64,000 nucleotides of DNA from Chloroflexi bacterium CFX6 (GTDB lineage Bacteria; Chloroflexota; Anaerolineae; Anaerolineales; Villigracilaceae), in assembly GCA_030263595.1 (NCBI GenBank), contig SZPG01000022.1:62001-126000 (forward strand), in the 5' to 3' direction. How positions within the stretch are numbered: the stretch's first letter is position 1; each line of letters begins with the position of its first letter. The notes below the pieces were generated by a model. It was not told the DNA's origin. It saw nothing but the letters and a program-made list of their open reading frames with translations, and made no database searches. The position numbers were made by a program, and so were the translations under genes. Shown piece by piece: positions 17,103-25,241 of this stretch.

Positions 17103-17618
17103 CTACACTTCGCCAAGCAGTACCTGGTCTGCGCCGCGATCGATCTCCCAGGGATAGACGATGAACGCATCCGTGACGGCGGCATAGTAATCCGGGCGGA
17201 CGCTTCCAAACAGGCTGCGATAGGGGTTGAAATGCAACACGCACGTTTCGGGGAACCCGCCCGCCGCGGAGACGCGGTTCTTGACCGCCGTGATCGTGCG
17301 TCCCGACCCCCACACGTCGTCCACGATCAGGGCGGGCCTGCCGCGCAGTTTATCCTCCGCAGGGAACTGGATGAATTGGGGCCAGACCATCAGTTTCGAC
17401 CTCTCGCTTTCGGACTGCGCCGGGAAATCCACTGCGGCGGTCAGAATGTGCGTGATGTTCATCGCTTCGGCGAGCAAGCCCCCGGGGACGATCCCGCCGC
17501 GCGTGATGATGACCATGGCGGTAAACTCCCGCCTGAACTGCGGGAGGAGGTGGTCAATGAGGCGGTTGATCTCGTCCCACGAGATCATTTCACGGCGGGG
17601 TTCTCTTTGAGGTTGCAT
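17103..17618 (-). CDS. Phosphoribosyltransferase (purine/xanthine type)
   Basis: A 171-residue type I phosphoribosyltransferase. The PRPP-binding loop is ALIVDDVWGSGRT, with the usual two acidic residues but Ser in place of the common Thr. MVIITRGGIVPGGLLAEAM is the pyrophosphate-binding segment. Members salvage hypoxanthine, guanine or xanthine; the base is not decided by sequence alone. I use ATG 17618; a later ATG at 17588 (MISWDEINRL) would also keep the whole domain, and neither has a strong ribosome-binding site. Confidence 0.85.
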   Translation of the reverse strand: MQPQREPRREMISWDEINRLIDHLLPQFRREFTAMVIITRGGIVPGGLLAEAMNITHILTAAVDFPAQSESERSKLMVWPQFIQFPAEDKLRGRPALIVDDVWGSGRTITAVKNRVSAAGGFPETCVLHFNPYRSLFGSVRPDYYAAVTDAFIVYPWEIDRGADQVLLGEV

Positions 17619-17695
17619 TCTTTTGATACAGCCTGTCTTTCCTCTCGCATCTTTCGTCGCCAACAGGAGGGGACAAAAGAAGTAAGAATATGTTC

Positions 17696-18592
17696 CTAGG
17701 ATAACACCGCCGCCAGGGGAGCCGGCGCGGCAACCGGGATCGCCCTGCCCGCCTCCTGCGACTTCTCCACATCGCGCGCCCAGATGTACAGGCACGTATG
17801 ATACGCAATGGACGTATAGGAGGTGATGACGCTGGAAACGACGACAAAAGTAAAGAAGATCAATGCGCCAAAGACAATGCCCACAACCGATAGAAGATTG
17901 ACTCCGCCGGCCGCATAGACCGCTCCGCCGCCGACCGCAAGCCCAAGCAAAAAGCCTCCGGCGCCCAACGCGAACCCGATCAAACCGGTCACCAGGCGGA
18001 CGCCGACGGTGCTGACGCCGATCAACAACAGATTTTCCTTCGTGATCTTCAAGACCCGCATCATGCCTTCCTTGAGATTGAGATCGTCAATCACCATGGC
18101 GGGCAAAATGAGATACGACGCCTCTGTCCACAGAACCTGGAACAGGTTTGCCGCGCCGCGTATGAGTCCCGCAGCCAAACCGCCGCGCCGATTGCGGTTC
18201 GCCGCGTTCTTGAGCATGTTGACCACCGTCGAAGCCGCGGCAAGCGTGACGATATCGAAAAAGTCGCGGCGGACGACCGCCCAAGCCTTGTCCATGCGCC
18301 CGTCGCCCTCGGAGAGATAGCCGAAGATCAGGTAGGCGGTCATCCCGGAAAAAAGATACGTGACGATAAACTGCGCAAAGACCAGGATCGCGCCCATCAC
18401 ACCCAGGGCAATGTTCCCCGCCTGCGACCCGCCGAACAGGATCACCGTCACCGCGATCGGAATGATGCCGAGCGCCGAAACGATCATACCGGCGATCAAC
18501 GCGTAGATGGAAGGTTTGAGCAGGTCCCTGTCCTTGAAAGCCATGCTCCAGGCTTGTTTCAGGAACGACCAGCCCCGCGAAAAACTCTGCAT
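17696..18592 (-). CDS. Multi-span membrane protein (DUF6159-like)
   Basis: A 298-residue protein with about six membrane helices and an amphipathic start (SFSRGWSFLKQAWSMAFK). Gly/Ala-rich helices (GFALGAGGFLLGLAVGGGAV) and SVITSYTSIAYHTCLYIWA near the end match the DUF6159 family. The function is not known. GAGGAGAACAG precedes the ATG. It is transcribed in the same direction as the genes on both sides but with 60-80 bp gaps, so it may be its own unit. Confidence 0.78.
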   Translation of the reverse strand: MQSFSRGWSFLKQAWSMAFKDRDLLKPSIYALIAGMIVSALGIIPIAVTVILFGGSQAGNIALGVMGAILVFAQFIVTYLFSGMTAYLIFGYLSEGDGRMDKAWAVVRRDFFDIVTLAAASTVVNMLKNAANRNRRGGLAAGLIRGAANLFQVLWTEASYLILPAMVIDDLNLKEGMMRVLKITKENLLLIGVSTVGVRLVTGLIGFALGAGGFLLGLAVGGGAVYAAGGVNLLSVVGIVFGALIFFTFVVVSSVITSYTSIAYHTCLYIWARDVEKSQEAGRAIPVAAPAPLAAVLS

Positions 18593-18655
18593 TCTGTTCT
18601 CCTCTGCAATGAAATCAAGCCGATTATAGCAAAGGATTGCCGGGAATCGGATTCC

Positions 18656-21133
18656 TCACAACAGGCTGATGGGATCCACCTCCACGCGCCAGCCGTCCAA
18701 TCTTGCGTCGCGCAACAACTCCTGCGGATCTCTTCCGCGCAAAACGATCTGCCAGCGATAATACCCCCCGACCTTCGCAAAGAAACACGGGACGGGCCCG
18801 ATCACCGATGACCGATCGCCGATCACTGACGACCGATCACTGATCACTGACAACTTCTCCGCGACCTTCCCCGCCTCCCTCTCCGCCGACGCCTGATCCG
18901 GGCTCCGATATTCGAGTCTCACCAGGCGCGTGAACGGCGGATACCCCAACCTGCGCCGCTGCTCCAACTCGTATTCGTAAAATCCGTTCACGTCGTGCTT
19001 CGCCGCAGAGCGGATGACCGGGTGATGCGGGTCGAACGTTTGCAGGACGACCTTGCCGCCGCGTTCGCTTCGTCCCGCGCGCCCGGCGACCTGCGTCAAT
19101 ACCTGGAAAACGCGTTCCCCCGCGAACGGATCGGGCAAATGCAATCCCACGTCCGCCAGCACGATGCCGACCAGCGTGACCATGGGCAGGTCGAGTCCCT
19201 TGGCGAGCATCTGCGTGCCGATCAACACGTCCGCCTTGTGGTTGACGAAGTGAGTCAGGATCATTTCGTGCGCGTCCTTTTGACGCGTGGTGTCCCAGTC
19301 CCAGCGCAGGGTGCGGGCTTTGGGAAACAACGCGTTGACCTCCGTCTCGACCCTTTCGCTCCCCAGCCCATATTCACGGATCTGCCTCCCGCCGCACTGC
19401 GGACAACTCTTCGGCTTGCCGCGCTCGTAGCCGCACGTGTGACAAAGCAAACGTTCCTTCTCTTCGACGTGAAAGGTCAATGGAGAATCGCAATTGGGGC
19501 ATTTCAGCACGTATCCGCAATCCCGGCAGAAGACGTAGGTGGCTGTCCCGCGGCGGTTGAGGAAGAGGATCGCCTGCTCCCCCCGTTTCAGCGTGGACTC
19601 GAGTTCATCGAGCAGGAGTCGGCTGAAGGTCCCGCGATGACCCGCTTTCAGTTCCTCGCGCATGTCCACGATGTGGATCGGAGGGAGTCCCTTCTCCACG
19701 ATCCGCTTTGGCAGATCCAGTTTTTGAATCTGATTCGTTTCCGCCCGATATCGCTGTATGACCGTCGGCGTGGCGGAGCCCAAAACGCAAACCGCCCCGC
19801 ACAGGCGCGCATACATTTGCGCCGCAGTGACCGCGTGATAGAACGGCGGCTCGGACTGGTGATAGGACGCGTCGTGGCACTCGTCCGCAACGACGAGACC
19901 GATGTTCGGCAGCGGCGCGAACAACGCGGAGCGCGCGCCGATGATGACTTTGAGTTTGCCGGCGCGGGCGCGCCGCCAGGTATCGTATCGCTCGCCCTCC
20001 GAAAGTTTGGAATGAGCCAGCCCGACCTGCCCGGGAAAACGACTCAAAAAACGGCGGACGGTCTGCGGCGTGAGCGCGATCTCGGGAACGAGAACGATGG
20101 CTTGTTTCCCGCGTTTGATCGTCTCCTCGGCGGCGCGCAGATAGATTTCCGTTTTGCCCGAACCCGTCACGCCCTGCAGGAGGAACGGGCTGCGGGCATT
20201 CGGTGACGCGATGGATTTGATGATTTCATTCAGCGCGACATTCTGCTCGGGCGTGAGTTCGACTGTTTGTGTGCCTGTATACCCGTCTGCCTGTCCACTT
20301 GTCTTCTCCAACGGATCGCGGAAGATCTCGCTCTCGAACAGGCGGATCAACCCGCGCGCTTCGAGTTCCTGCAGGTCGTTGAGGTTGCATCCGCTTTCGG
20401 CGTAGACCCACGAGAGGTTGACCGCTTCGGGCTGGCGGATGAGAAAGCGCAACGCGGACTGCCTGCGCGCGAGCGTTTGTTTCATCCCCAAATTCGGCAT
20501 CTCCCTTTCCGCTTCTTCCGGCGGGACTGCGAGTTGCGCGACGCGAATGTATTTCGATCTCACCCTGGGCGGGGGCAAAACGCTCTTCGCTGAAAGCGTC
20601 CCCTTCCGCACGAGGAAGTTGGCGGTCTTGCGCCAGTCCACTTTGGCGAAGTGTGTGTCAATCTGTCGTCCGCGCAGGGGACCGCGCAAACGCAACAGGC
20701 TCAACAGGCGATCTTCGACGGTTTGTCTTTGGGTTTTGGGGTTGATCGTCCCGCCGCCCATTCTTCCGCCCTCCACGCTGCGTTCCCTGATTTCGTAGAT
20801 CGTATCCACCTGCTGGCTAAGCCCGACCGGCAGAAACAACCCGACGATGGACGCCAAAGGCTGGAGCGTGGAGTCCGCCATTTCTTTAGCCAGGGCAAGC
20901 TGGGGCGGGGTCAGAACCGGTTCTTCATCCACCGCTTCGAGAATCTCTTTTACATCCCGCACGGAGGGCGAATCCACGAACCGATACACGACGCCCTGCG
21001 CGATCTGTTTGCCGAACGGGACGATGACCAGATGCCCGACACCCACCCTCCCCGCGAGATGTTTGGGAACGGCGTAATCGAACACTCCCGAAACAGCCGG
21101 GATGTTGACGACAACTTGAACGAATGCGGTCAT
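18656..21133 (-). CDS. priA: Primosomal replication-restart helicase PriA
   Basis: DEAD-like 3'-5' helicase that reloads the replisome at stalled forks; 825 residues. After the N-terminal DNA-binding part (VVVNIPAVSGVFDYAVPK), Walker A is GVTGSGKTEIYL and the DEAH-like box is DECH. Eight zinc-binding cysteines follow (FCRDCGYVLKCPNC, CHTCGYERG, CPQCGG), then motifs V/VI (MLAKGLDLP, QVAGRAGR). Near the C-terminus an in-frame tandem SVISDRS-SVIGDRS-SVIG (18800-18851) is encoded by a 21-bp DNA repeat. It is not part of the family core and looks like an intergenic repeat captured by the gene. Confidence 0.95.
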   Translation of the reverse strand: MTAFVQVVVNIPAVSGVFDYAVPKHLAGRVGVGHLVIVPFGKQIAQGVVYRFVDSPSVRDVKEILEAVDEEPVLTPPQLALAKEMADSTLQPLASIVGLFLPVGLSQQVDTIYEIRERSVEGGRMGGGTINPKTQRQTVEDRLLSLLRLRGPLRGRQIDTHFAKVDWRKTANFLVRKGTLSAKSVLPPPRVRSKYIRVAQLAVPPEEAEREMPNLGMKQTLARRQSALRFLIRQPEAVNLSWVYAESGCNLNDLQELEARGLIRLFESEIFRDPLEKTSGQADGYTGTQTVELTPEQNVALNEIIKSIASPNARSPFLLQGVTGSGKTEIYLRAAEETIKRGKQAIVLVPEIALTPQTVRRFLSRFPGQVGLAHSKLSEGERYDTWRRARAGKLKVIIGARSALFAPLPNIGLVVADECHDASYHQSEPPFYHAVTAAQMYARLCGAVCVLGSATPTVIQRYRAETNQIQKLDLPKRIVEKGLPPIHIVDMREELKAGHRGTFSRLLLDELESTLKRGEQAILFLNRRGTATYVFCRDCGYVLKCPNCDSPLTFHVEEKERLLCHTCGYERGKPKSCPQCGGRQIREYGLGSERVETEVNALFPKARTLRWDWDTTRQKDAHEMILTHFVNHKADVLIGTQMLAKGLDLPMVTLVGIVLADVGLHLPDPFAGERVFQVLTQVAGRAGRSERGGKVVLQTFDPHHPVIRSAAKHDVNGFYEYELEQRRRLGYPPFTRLVRLEYRSPDQASAEREAGKVAEKLSVISDRSSVIGDRSSVIGPVPCFFAKVGGYYRWQIVLRGRDPQELLRDARLDGWRVEVDPISLL

Positions 21134-21298
21134 TGGGGGTGATTGTAACGTTAATTATGCAGCCGCGTAATGTCCCGACTCGATCAACAAAACCGGTTTT
21201 ATTTCAGCGACAAATCGGCAATCTACCTCTTCAGCAAAATGACGGTCGCTCTAAGGGTTCGTAAAAAAATAAGCTCCCTCACCTTCCACGAAATGGAT

Positions 21299-21334
21299 GT
21301 CATTGCGAGGGTGTTCGTCCCGAAGCAATCCCCA
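21299..21334. repeat. Dispersed TCATTGCGAGG...GAAGCAATC element
   Basis: TCATTGCGAGG followed by TCCCGAAGCAATCCCC is a short dyad (ATTGC/GCAAT ends) seen between genes of many uncultivated bacteria. It lies in the 21134-21473 gap between priA and the Memo gene, where I see no gene and no clear promoter. Confidence 0.6.
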
Positions 21335-21473
21335 CTTTGCAGGAAAATTCCTCGGATAACAACCTCTCTTTTGTCGGCGCATTCTCAGGGGGATTGAATA
21401 CTTCTCCGTCATCTGAAAACGTATCTTCAACGAATTCGCTGACGACCCAGAACGACTCCAAAAGGAAGGGAAA

Positions 21474-22322
21474 TTACTTCAACACCGCCGCCGCGCCGTA
21501 TCCCACCACGGACGTATAATCCCCCGTCACGTCGCCCGAAGTGGCGTGACGCAGCACTCTCACCTTGTCCGCTCCCAGTTCGCGCGCCGCCCACAACACG
21601 GCGGTGAGCGCTCCCAGCCCGCAGGCAAAGCCTTTGCCGGCGCGTTCCAGGTCGAACGCGCCCTCCGGGTCGAAGGATTCGATCGCGCCCAGCATGGCGC
21701 GGTCGTATTTCAAGGCGGCGTTCTGGTTGTAGAAATGCGAGAGGTCGGTGCTGGCGACGAGGACAAAATTCTTATCGCGTAAAACCTGCGCCAGCGCCCT
21801 TCCCAATCCCCGCGAAACGGACGGCTCCTGCGCGCGTACCATGACGGGCAACAACTTCCACTCGCTTCGCTCGGACTTCAACGCGCGTTGCAGGAAGGGC
21901 AGTTCGATCTCGAGCGAATGTTCGGGGTCGCGCGCGATGGGCGACAGACCAAACCCAAGTTCCGACATCAAAACCGAGTCGAGTTCGTTCAAGGCATCCC
22001 TGTCCACCGGGACCTCGCCCAGCGGGGTCCAATACGCCTCGTGCGAAGTGGTGAGCAAAGGCTCGCGATAGGGATGGTGCATCGGCGCGATCACAGCCGC
22101 AAGATCGGGCGTCCGCTTCGCATGGCGCAGCGCCGCAAACGCATATCCCGCGACCGCGCCCGAATACACGTGCCCCGCGTGCGGCGCAATGACCGCCATC
22201 ACCTCCCCGTCCAGTTCGGGAAGTTTCGCGCCCTCCAGATATTCATCCACGGAACGGGACAAGGCTTTCGCATTCCCCTCGTACCATTGACCGGCGATCG
22301 GCGAAGGACGAACGTCAACCAT
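21474..22322 (-). CDS. Memo-family protein (AmmeMemoRadiSam system protein B)
   Basis: A 282-residue Memo-like protein with a fold related to extradiol dioxygenases. Metal-site residues are visible: IAPHAGHVYSG (His), APMHHP, and STDLSHFYNQ (Asp/His). Bacterial members are usually found with an AMMECR1 protein and a radical-SAM enzyme, but neither partner is nearby here. The role is unknown; copper or iron redox chemistry has been proposed for relatives. It overlaps the upstream NUDIX gene by 8 bp, so the two are probably co-translated. Confidence 0.9.
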   Translation of the reverse strand: MVDVRPSPIAGQWYEGNAKALSRSVDEYLEGAKLPELDGEVMAVIAPHAGHVYSGAVAGYAFAALRHAKRTPDLAAVIAPMHHPYREPLLTTSHEAYWTPLGEVPVDRDALNELDSVLMSELGFGLSPIARDPEHSLEIELPFLQRALKSERSEWKLLPVMVRAQEPSVSRGLGRALAQVLRDKNFVLVASTDLSHFYNQNAALKYDRAMLGAIESFDPEGAFDLERAGKGFACGLGALTAVLWAARELGADKVRVLRHATSGDVTGDYTSVVGYGAAAVLK

Positions 22323-22809
22323 AAAAAGATTTTAGCACTTTTTGCGTGGCAAGAAAAGCAAGCGGAGGCAGGCGCGACCCATCGAACCACTCGACCGCGT
22401 CCGCGTCGTCGTCCGGTTTCAACTCGCCGCCCAGGATTTCGGCTCGATAGACGATGACAAAGTCCGCGCCGCGCGGGTGTTCCCGTCCCGGCACGATGTC
22501 GTATACCCGCGTCACGCGCACGCTCAAACCTGTCTCCTCCAAACATTCCCTTTCCGCCGCCTGAGCCGGGTCCTCGCCCCCGTTGATAAATCCGGCCGGC
22601 AGAGTCCACAAACCGCGGAAGGGTTCGTTGACGCGCCGCACGAGCAGGACGCGTCCACCCTGAGTCACCAATACGGCCGCGGCGACCTTCGGGTCCACGA
22701 AATGGATCCATCCGCAACCCGGGCAGACGGGGCGTATTTTTCCGAACCGCTCTTCGAGATTCAATTGTGCCGCGCAACGGGGACAATATTTGTATTCGGT
22801 GTTTGCCAT
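22315..22809 (-). CDS. NUDIX hydrolase with zinc ribbon
   Basis: A 164-residue pyrophosphohydrolase. An N-terminal zinc ribbon (YCPRCAAQL...CPGCGW) precedes the NUDIX domain, whose box is intact (GFINGGEDP then ERECLEETGL). This NudC-like arrangement suggests NADH/NAD-capped RNA or ADP-ribose-type substrates, but a specificity motif is not clear. ATG 22809 is used; a TTG six bases further upstream is in frame. A terminator lies directly in front of the gene, so its own promoter is unclear. Confidence 0.88.
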   Translation of the reverse strand: MANTEYKYCPRCAAQLNLEERFGKIRPVCPGCGWIHFVDPKVAAAVLVTQGGRVLLVRRVNEPFRGLWTLPAGFINGGEDPAQAAERECLEETGLSVRVTRVYDIVPGREHPRGADFVIVYRAEILGGELKPDDDADAVEWFDGSRLPPLAFLATQKVLKSFYG

Positions 22810-22812
22810 CTG

Positions 22813-22843
22813 CAAAACAAATCGGACAGCCTGCTGTCCGATT
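22813..22843 (-). terminator. Terminator of the sigma/anti-sigma operon
   Basis: AATCGGACAG (22820-22829) pairs with CTGTCCGATT (22834-22843) around a 4-nt loop. On the minus strand the stem is followed by TTGTTTTG, right after the anti-sigma stop. Confidence 0.85.
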
Positions 22844-22851
22844 CCAAAGTT

Positions 22852-23565
22852 TTATTTCCAGCGCCGGGCGGACGCCTGCCGCATCAGGTACAGCAACAGC
22901 GTGCCGGCTGCGGCGGCGATCAGCAACCCGATCTGCCACACGAAGGAGATCAACGGCATGGGAGCAGACGGCGCTTCGGGCGGGACCTGTAACTGCTCCG
23001 CCTCCCCGATGGAATTCTCCTCTCCCCCTTCCTTGACAGACGGAGTCTCCATGATGCGCGTCGCGTCCTCGGCTGGCGGGAGTTCGGTTCCCGGAGGCGC
23101 CAGAGCCACAGAGGGTTCCTCGGCGGCGGCTGTCGCCTGGGGCGCGGGAGCGGCTTGCGCGGCGGATTCTTCCGTCGTTGCTTCCGCAGCGAACATCTCG
23201 GTTTGCTCCACGCCGCCTCCCCCGCCCATGCCGAATTGATTCGTCGCATTGAATTGAGGCGCAAGAGCATTGGCGGCGAACGAGAAGAAGAACAGCAGGG
23301 TCGCCGCGGCGGTGGCAAAGCGGAACATGGGATAGGCGCGCGGCAACGGCGGGTTCTGTCCCACCATCTTGCGCGTGAGGGTAAAGTTACGCGGGGCTTT
23401 GCGCGCAGGCAGTTTGCGGAGCAGGGTCCGGGCGGCGCGCAGGTCGTTCAAAACAGAGGCAAGTTCCGGGTCGGATGTGAGGCGGGCTTCCAGTTTTGTC
23501 GAGTCTGATGGTTTGAGTTCCCCGTCCAGGTATGCAGAAAGAAGTTCGAGATCGCGTTTATTCAT
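22852..23565 (-). CDS. Transmembrane anti-sigma factor-like protein
   Basis: A 237-residue partner of the ECF sigma factor encoded just upstream; the genes overlap as ATGA. The N-terminal 80 residues (LELLSAYLDGELKPSDS...LARLTSDPELA-type) match the anti-sigma domain, but the usual zinc His/Cys set is absent. One membrane helix (FATAAATLLFFFSFAANAL) leads to an Ala/Pro/Glu-rich outside segment with a Gly-rich patch, then a second helix (QIGLLIAAAAGTLLLYLM) near the C-terminus. It probably holds the sigma factor at the membrane until an envelope signal arrives. Confidence 0.85.
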   Translation of the reverse strand: MNKRDLELLSAYLDGELKPSDSTKLEARLTSDPELASVLNDLRAARTLLRKLPARKAPRNFTLTRKMVGQNPPLPRAYPMFRFATAAATLLFFFSFAANALAPQFNATNQFGMGGGGGVEQTEMFAAEATTEESAAQAAPAPQATAAAEEPSVALAPPGTELPPAEDATRIMETPSVKEGGEENSIGEAEQLQVPPEAPSAPMPLISFVWQIGLLIAAAAGTLLLYLMRQASARRWK

Positions 23566-24173
23566 AATGCGTTCAGTCCTTCTTCCAGACGATAATTTGC
23601 GGGCAAAAGTTCCGCGAAGCCCTGCAGGCATTCGCGCAGGCGCAGGCGGGCGCGCGCCAGGCGGCTTTTGATGGTGCCGAGCGGCACGCGGATCGCGCCC
23701 GCGACCTCGGTGTAATCCATGCCCTGAATGTCCGCCATGACGACGACGGTTTTGAACTCGAGCGGTAGGTTGTCGAGGCAGTGCTGGATGGCGTGTTCGA
23801 GTTCGTTGGCTTCGGCTTCCTGGTCGGGCGTCATGCCCGGGTCGGCGAGCCAGCGCGGGGTGTCCATCTCTTCGCCGTCGTCGGTCTCGGGTTCGAGCGG
23901 CGTGGTGGGACGTCGCTTGCGGCGGCGCAGCTCGTCGTAACAGGCGTTGGTCACCGTGCGCATGAGCCAGGCTTTGAACGACCCGCCGCGGAACGATGCG
24001 ATGCTCTTGAAAGCGGAGATGAAGGCGTCCTGAGTCACGTCTGCCGCGAGGTCTTCGTCGCCCAGGATGCGGAGCGCGGTGTTGAAGACGCCATCCTGGT
24101 AGTGCAGGACGAGCGCGTTGAAGGCGTCGAGGCTTCCCTGTTGCGCGTCGTGGATGAGGGCTTGTTCGTTCAT
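23562..24173 (-). CDS. ECF-type RNA polymerase sigma factor
   Basis: A 203-residue extracytoplasmic-function sigma factor. Region 2 (LRILGDEDLAADVTQDAF, then AWLMRTVTNACYDELRRRKR) recognises the -10 element, and region 4 (LPLEFKTVVVMADIQGMDY...GTIKSRLARARLRLRE) the -35. An acidic linker (ETDDGEEMD) separates them. ATG 24173 is used because longer readings run into simple repeats. The downstream gene encodes its anti-sigma factor. The regulon is unknown. Confidence 0.93.
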   Translation of the reverse strand: MNEQALIHDAQQGSLDAFNALVLHYQDGVFNTALRILGDEDLAADVTQDAFISAFKSIASFRGGSFKAWLMRTVTNACYDELRRRKRRPTTPLEPETDDGEEMDTPRWLADPGMTPDQEAEANELEHAIQHCLDNLPLEFKTVVVMADIQGMDYTEVAGAIRVPLGTIKSRLARARLRLRECLQGFAELLPANYRLEEGLNAL

Positions 24174-24225
24174 TGCGGGTATTTTATCACTGTGTTGTGT
24201 TTCGTCGTGGAGGCGGGGGAGGGTG

Positions 24226-24347
24226 GAGGGTGGAGAGTGGAAAGTGGAAAGTAGAAAGTGGAAAGTGGAGAGTGGGAGGTGGGAGGTGGAGGGTGGGAGG
24301 TGGAGGGTGGAGAGTGGAGAGTGGAGGGTGAGAGGTGAGGAGTGGCG
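24226..24347. repeat. Long purine-rich simple repeat (GTGGAAAGTGGAGAGTGG type)
   Basis: About 120 bp of degenerate GGAAAGTGG / GGAGGTGG units between the sigma gene and the DUF3054 gene, of the same family as 6113-6187. No gene in it. Confidence 0.85.
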
Positions 24348-24348
24348 G

Positions 24349-24717
24349 TCAGTGGGGTTTGCGGATGAGGAGGCACAAACCGCGCCAGAGGAACATGCCG
24401 AGCGCCGAGGTCGCGCCGAGGACGACGACAAAGACGGGGATGATCGAGGCATCAAGGATGAGTCCGCGCAGGACGGCGGCGAACGGCGCGGCGAAGAGCA
24501 TAGCGAACGCAGGACGCCAGAGTTCCCTGGGGTTGGATACGGTTTCCCGTTTGAATAACCCGAGCGGGGAGGCGAGAAGGAACCAGGCAATGGAAAGTGG
24601 AAAGTAAACCGCGGCGATACGCGGCAGGAAGGATAATTCCGCGGCGCCGTGCGTTGCGAAACCGATGAGCGTCACAACAGCCATGGCGAGCAGGTCCCCC
24701 AGGATCAACGTCCACAT
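24349..24717 (-). CDS. DUF3054-like membrane protein
   Basis: A 122-residue protein with four predicted membrane helices (ILGDLLAMAVVTLIGFATHG, VYFPLSIAWFLLASPLGLF, FAMLFAAPFAAVLRGLIL, VFVVVLGATSALGMFLW). The G-D-L...T-H-G start fits the DUF3054 family, of unknown function, found in Chloroflexota, Actinobacteria and haloarchaea. ATG 24717 is used; a GTG at 24729 is in frame and equally weak in ribosome-binding signal. It follows the L7/L12-like gene by a few bases and is probably co-transcribed with it. Confidence 0.75.
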   Translation of the reverse strand: MWTLILGDLLAMAVVTLIGFATHGAAELSFLPRIAAVYFPLSIAWFLLASPLGLFKRETVSNPRELWRPAFAMLFAAPFAAVLRGLILDASIIPVFVVVLGATSALGMFLWRGLCLLIRKPH

Positions 24718-24732
24718 CGAGACGATCACGTT

Positions 24733-25224
24733 CTAGAACCCCGCCAGCAGGAGGTAAACAGCCAGCCCGCATATCGCGAGCGCGGCGACTACCAGGAGGA
24801 GGATCGAGCCGCGCGCGCCTGTTCCACTCCGTTCCGCAAATGGATCGCTGCCGATCGCCGACTCATACAGTGAGTTCATGGACGATCCGCTTATCCGCTT
24901 CATGGAGGCTTCGATCCTGTCCACCGCGTCCTTCGCCGCTTTCAAGCCGACGCGGTATTCCTCGCGGTAAACTTTGACGGCTTCGACTTTCCGCCCTTTG
25001 ACAAGCAGGGATTTGATCCTGGCTTCGAGAATGGGATTATCGTAATCCCTCGTTCCATCCGGCGGTTTGACGGATTCGTTGCGCGCCATTTCCTCGATTG
25101 CCCGCTTCGCTTCCACAAGGCTGGCGCCGGTGGCTTCGCGATACAACTTGATGGCGTGGATCAATTGTTCCTGGTGAATGAACTCGTGGATCTGCTGGAC
25201 CTGGTCGGGGCGCAGGCTGGGCAT
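24733..25224 (-). CDS. Membrane protein with two L7/L12 C-terminal-like modules
   Basis: A 163-residue protein of unknown function. Two copies of a ribosomal-L7/L12-C-terminal-like motif are visible: AIKLYREATGASLVEAKRAI (residues about 24-43) and AVKVYREEYRVGLKAAKDAV (about 82-101). A single membrane helix ends the protein (ILLLVVAALAICGLAVYLLL). In ribosomes this domain recruits GTPase factors; here it is presumably a protein-protein contact module at the membrane. Good GAGAG lies before the ATG. It lies directly downstream of lysS, within 17 bp, so it is likely in the same transcript. Confidence 0.8.
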   Translation of the reverse strand: MPSLRPDQVQQIHEFIHQEQLIHAIKLYREATGASLVEAKRAIEEMARNESVKPPDGTRDYDNPILEARIKSLLVKGRKVEAVKVYREEYRVGLKAAKDAVDRIEASMKRISGSSMNSLYESAIGSDPFAERSGTGARGSILLLVVAALAICGLAVYLLLAGF

Positions 25225-25241
25225 GGCGTCTCTCCTGAAAG

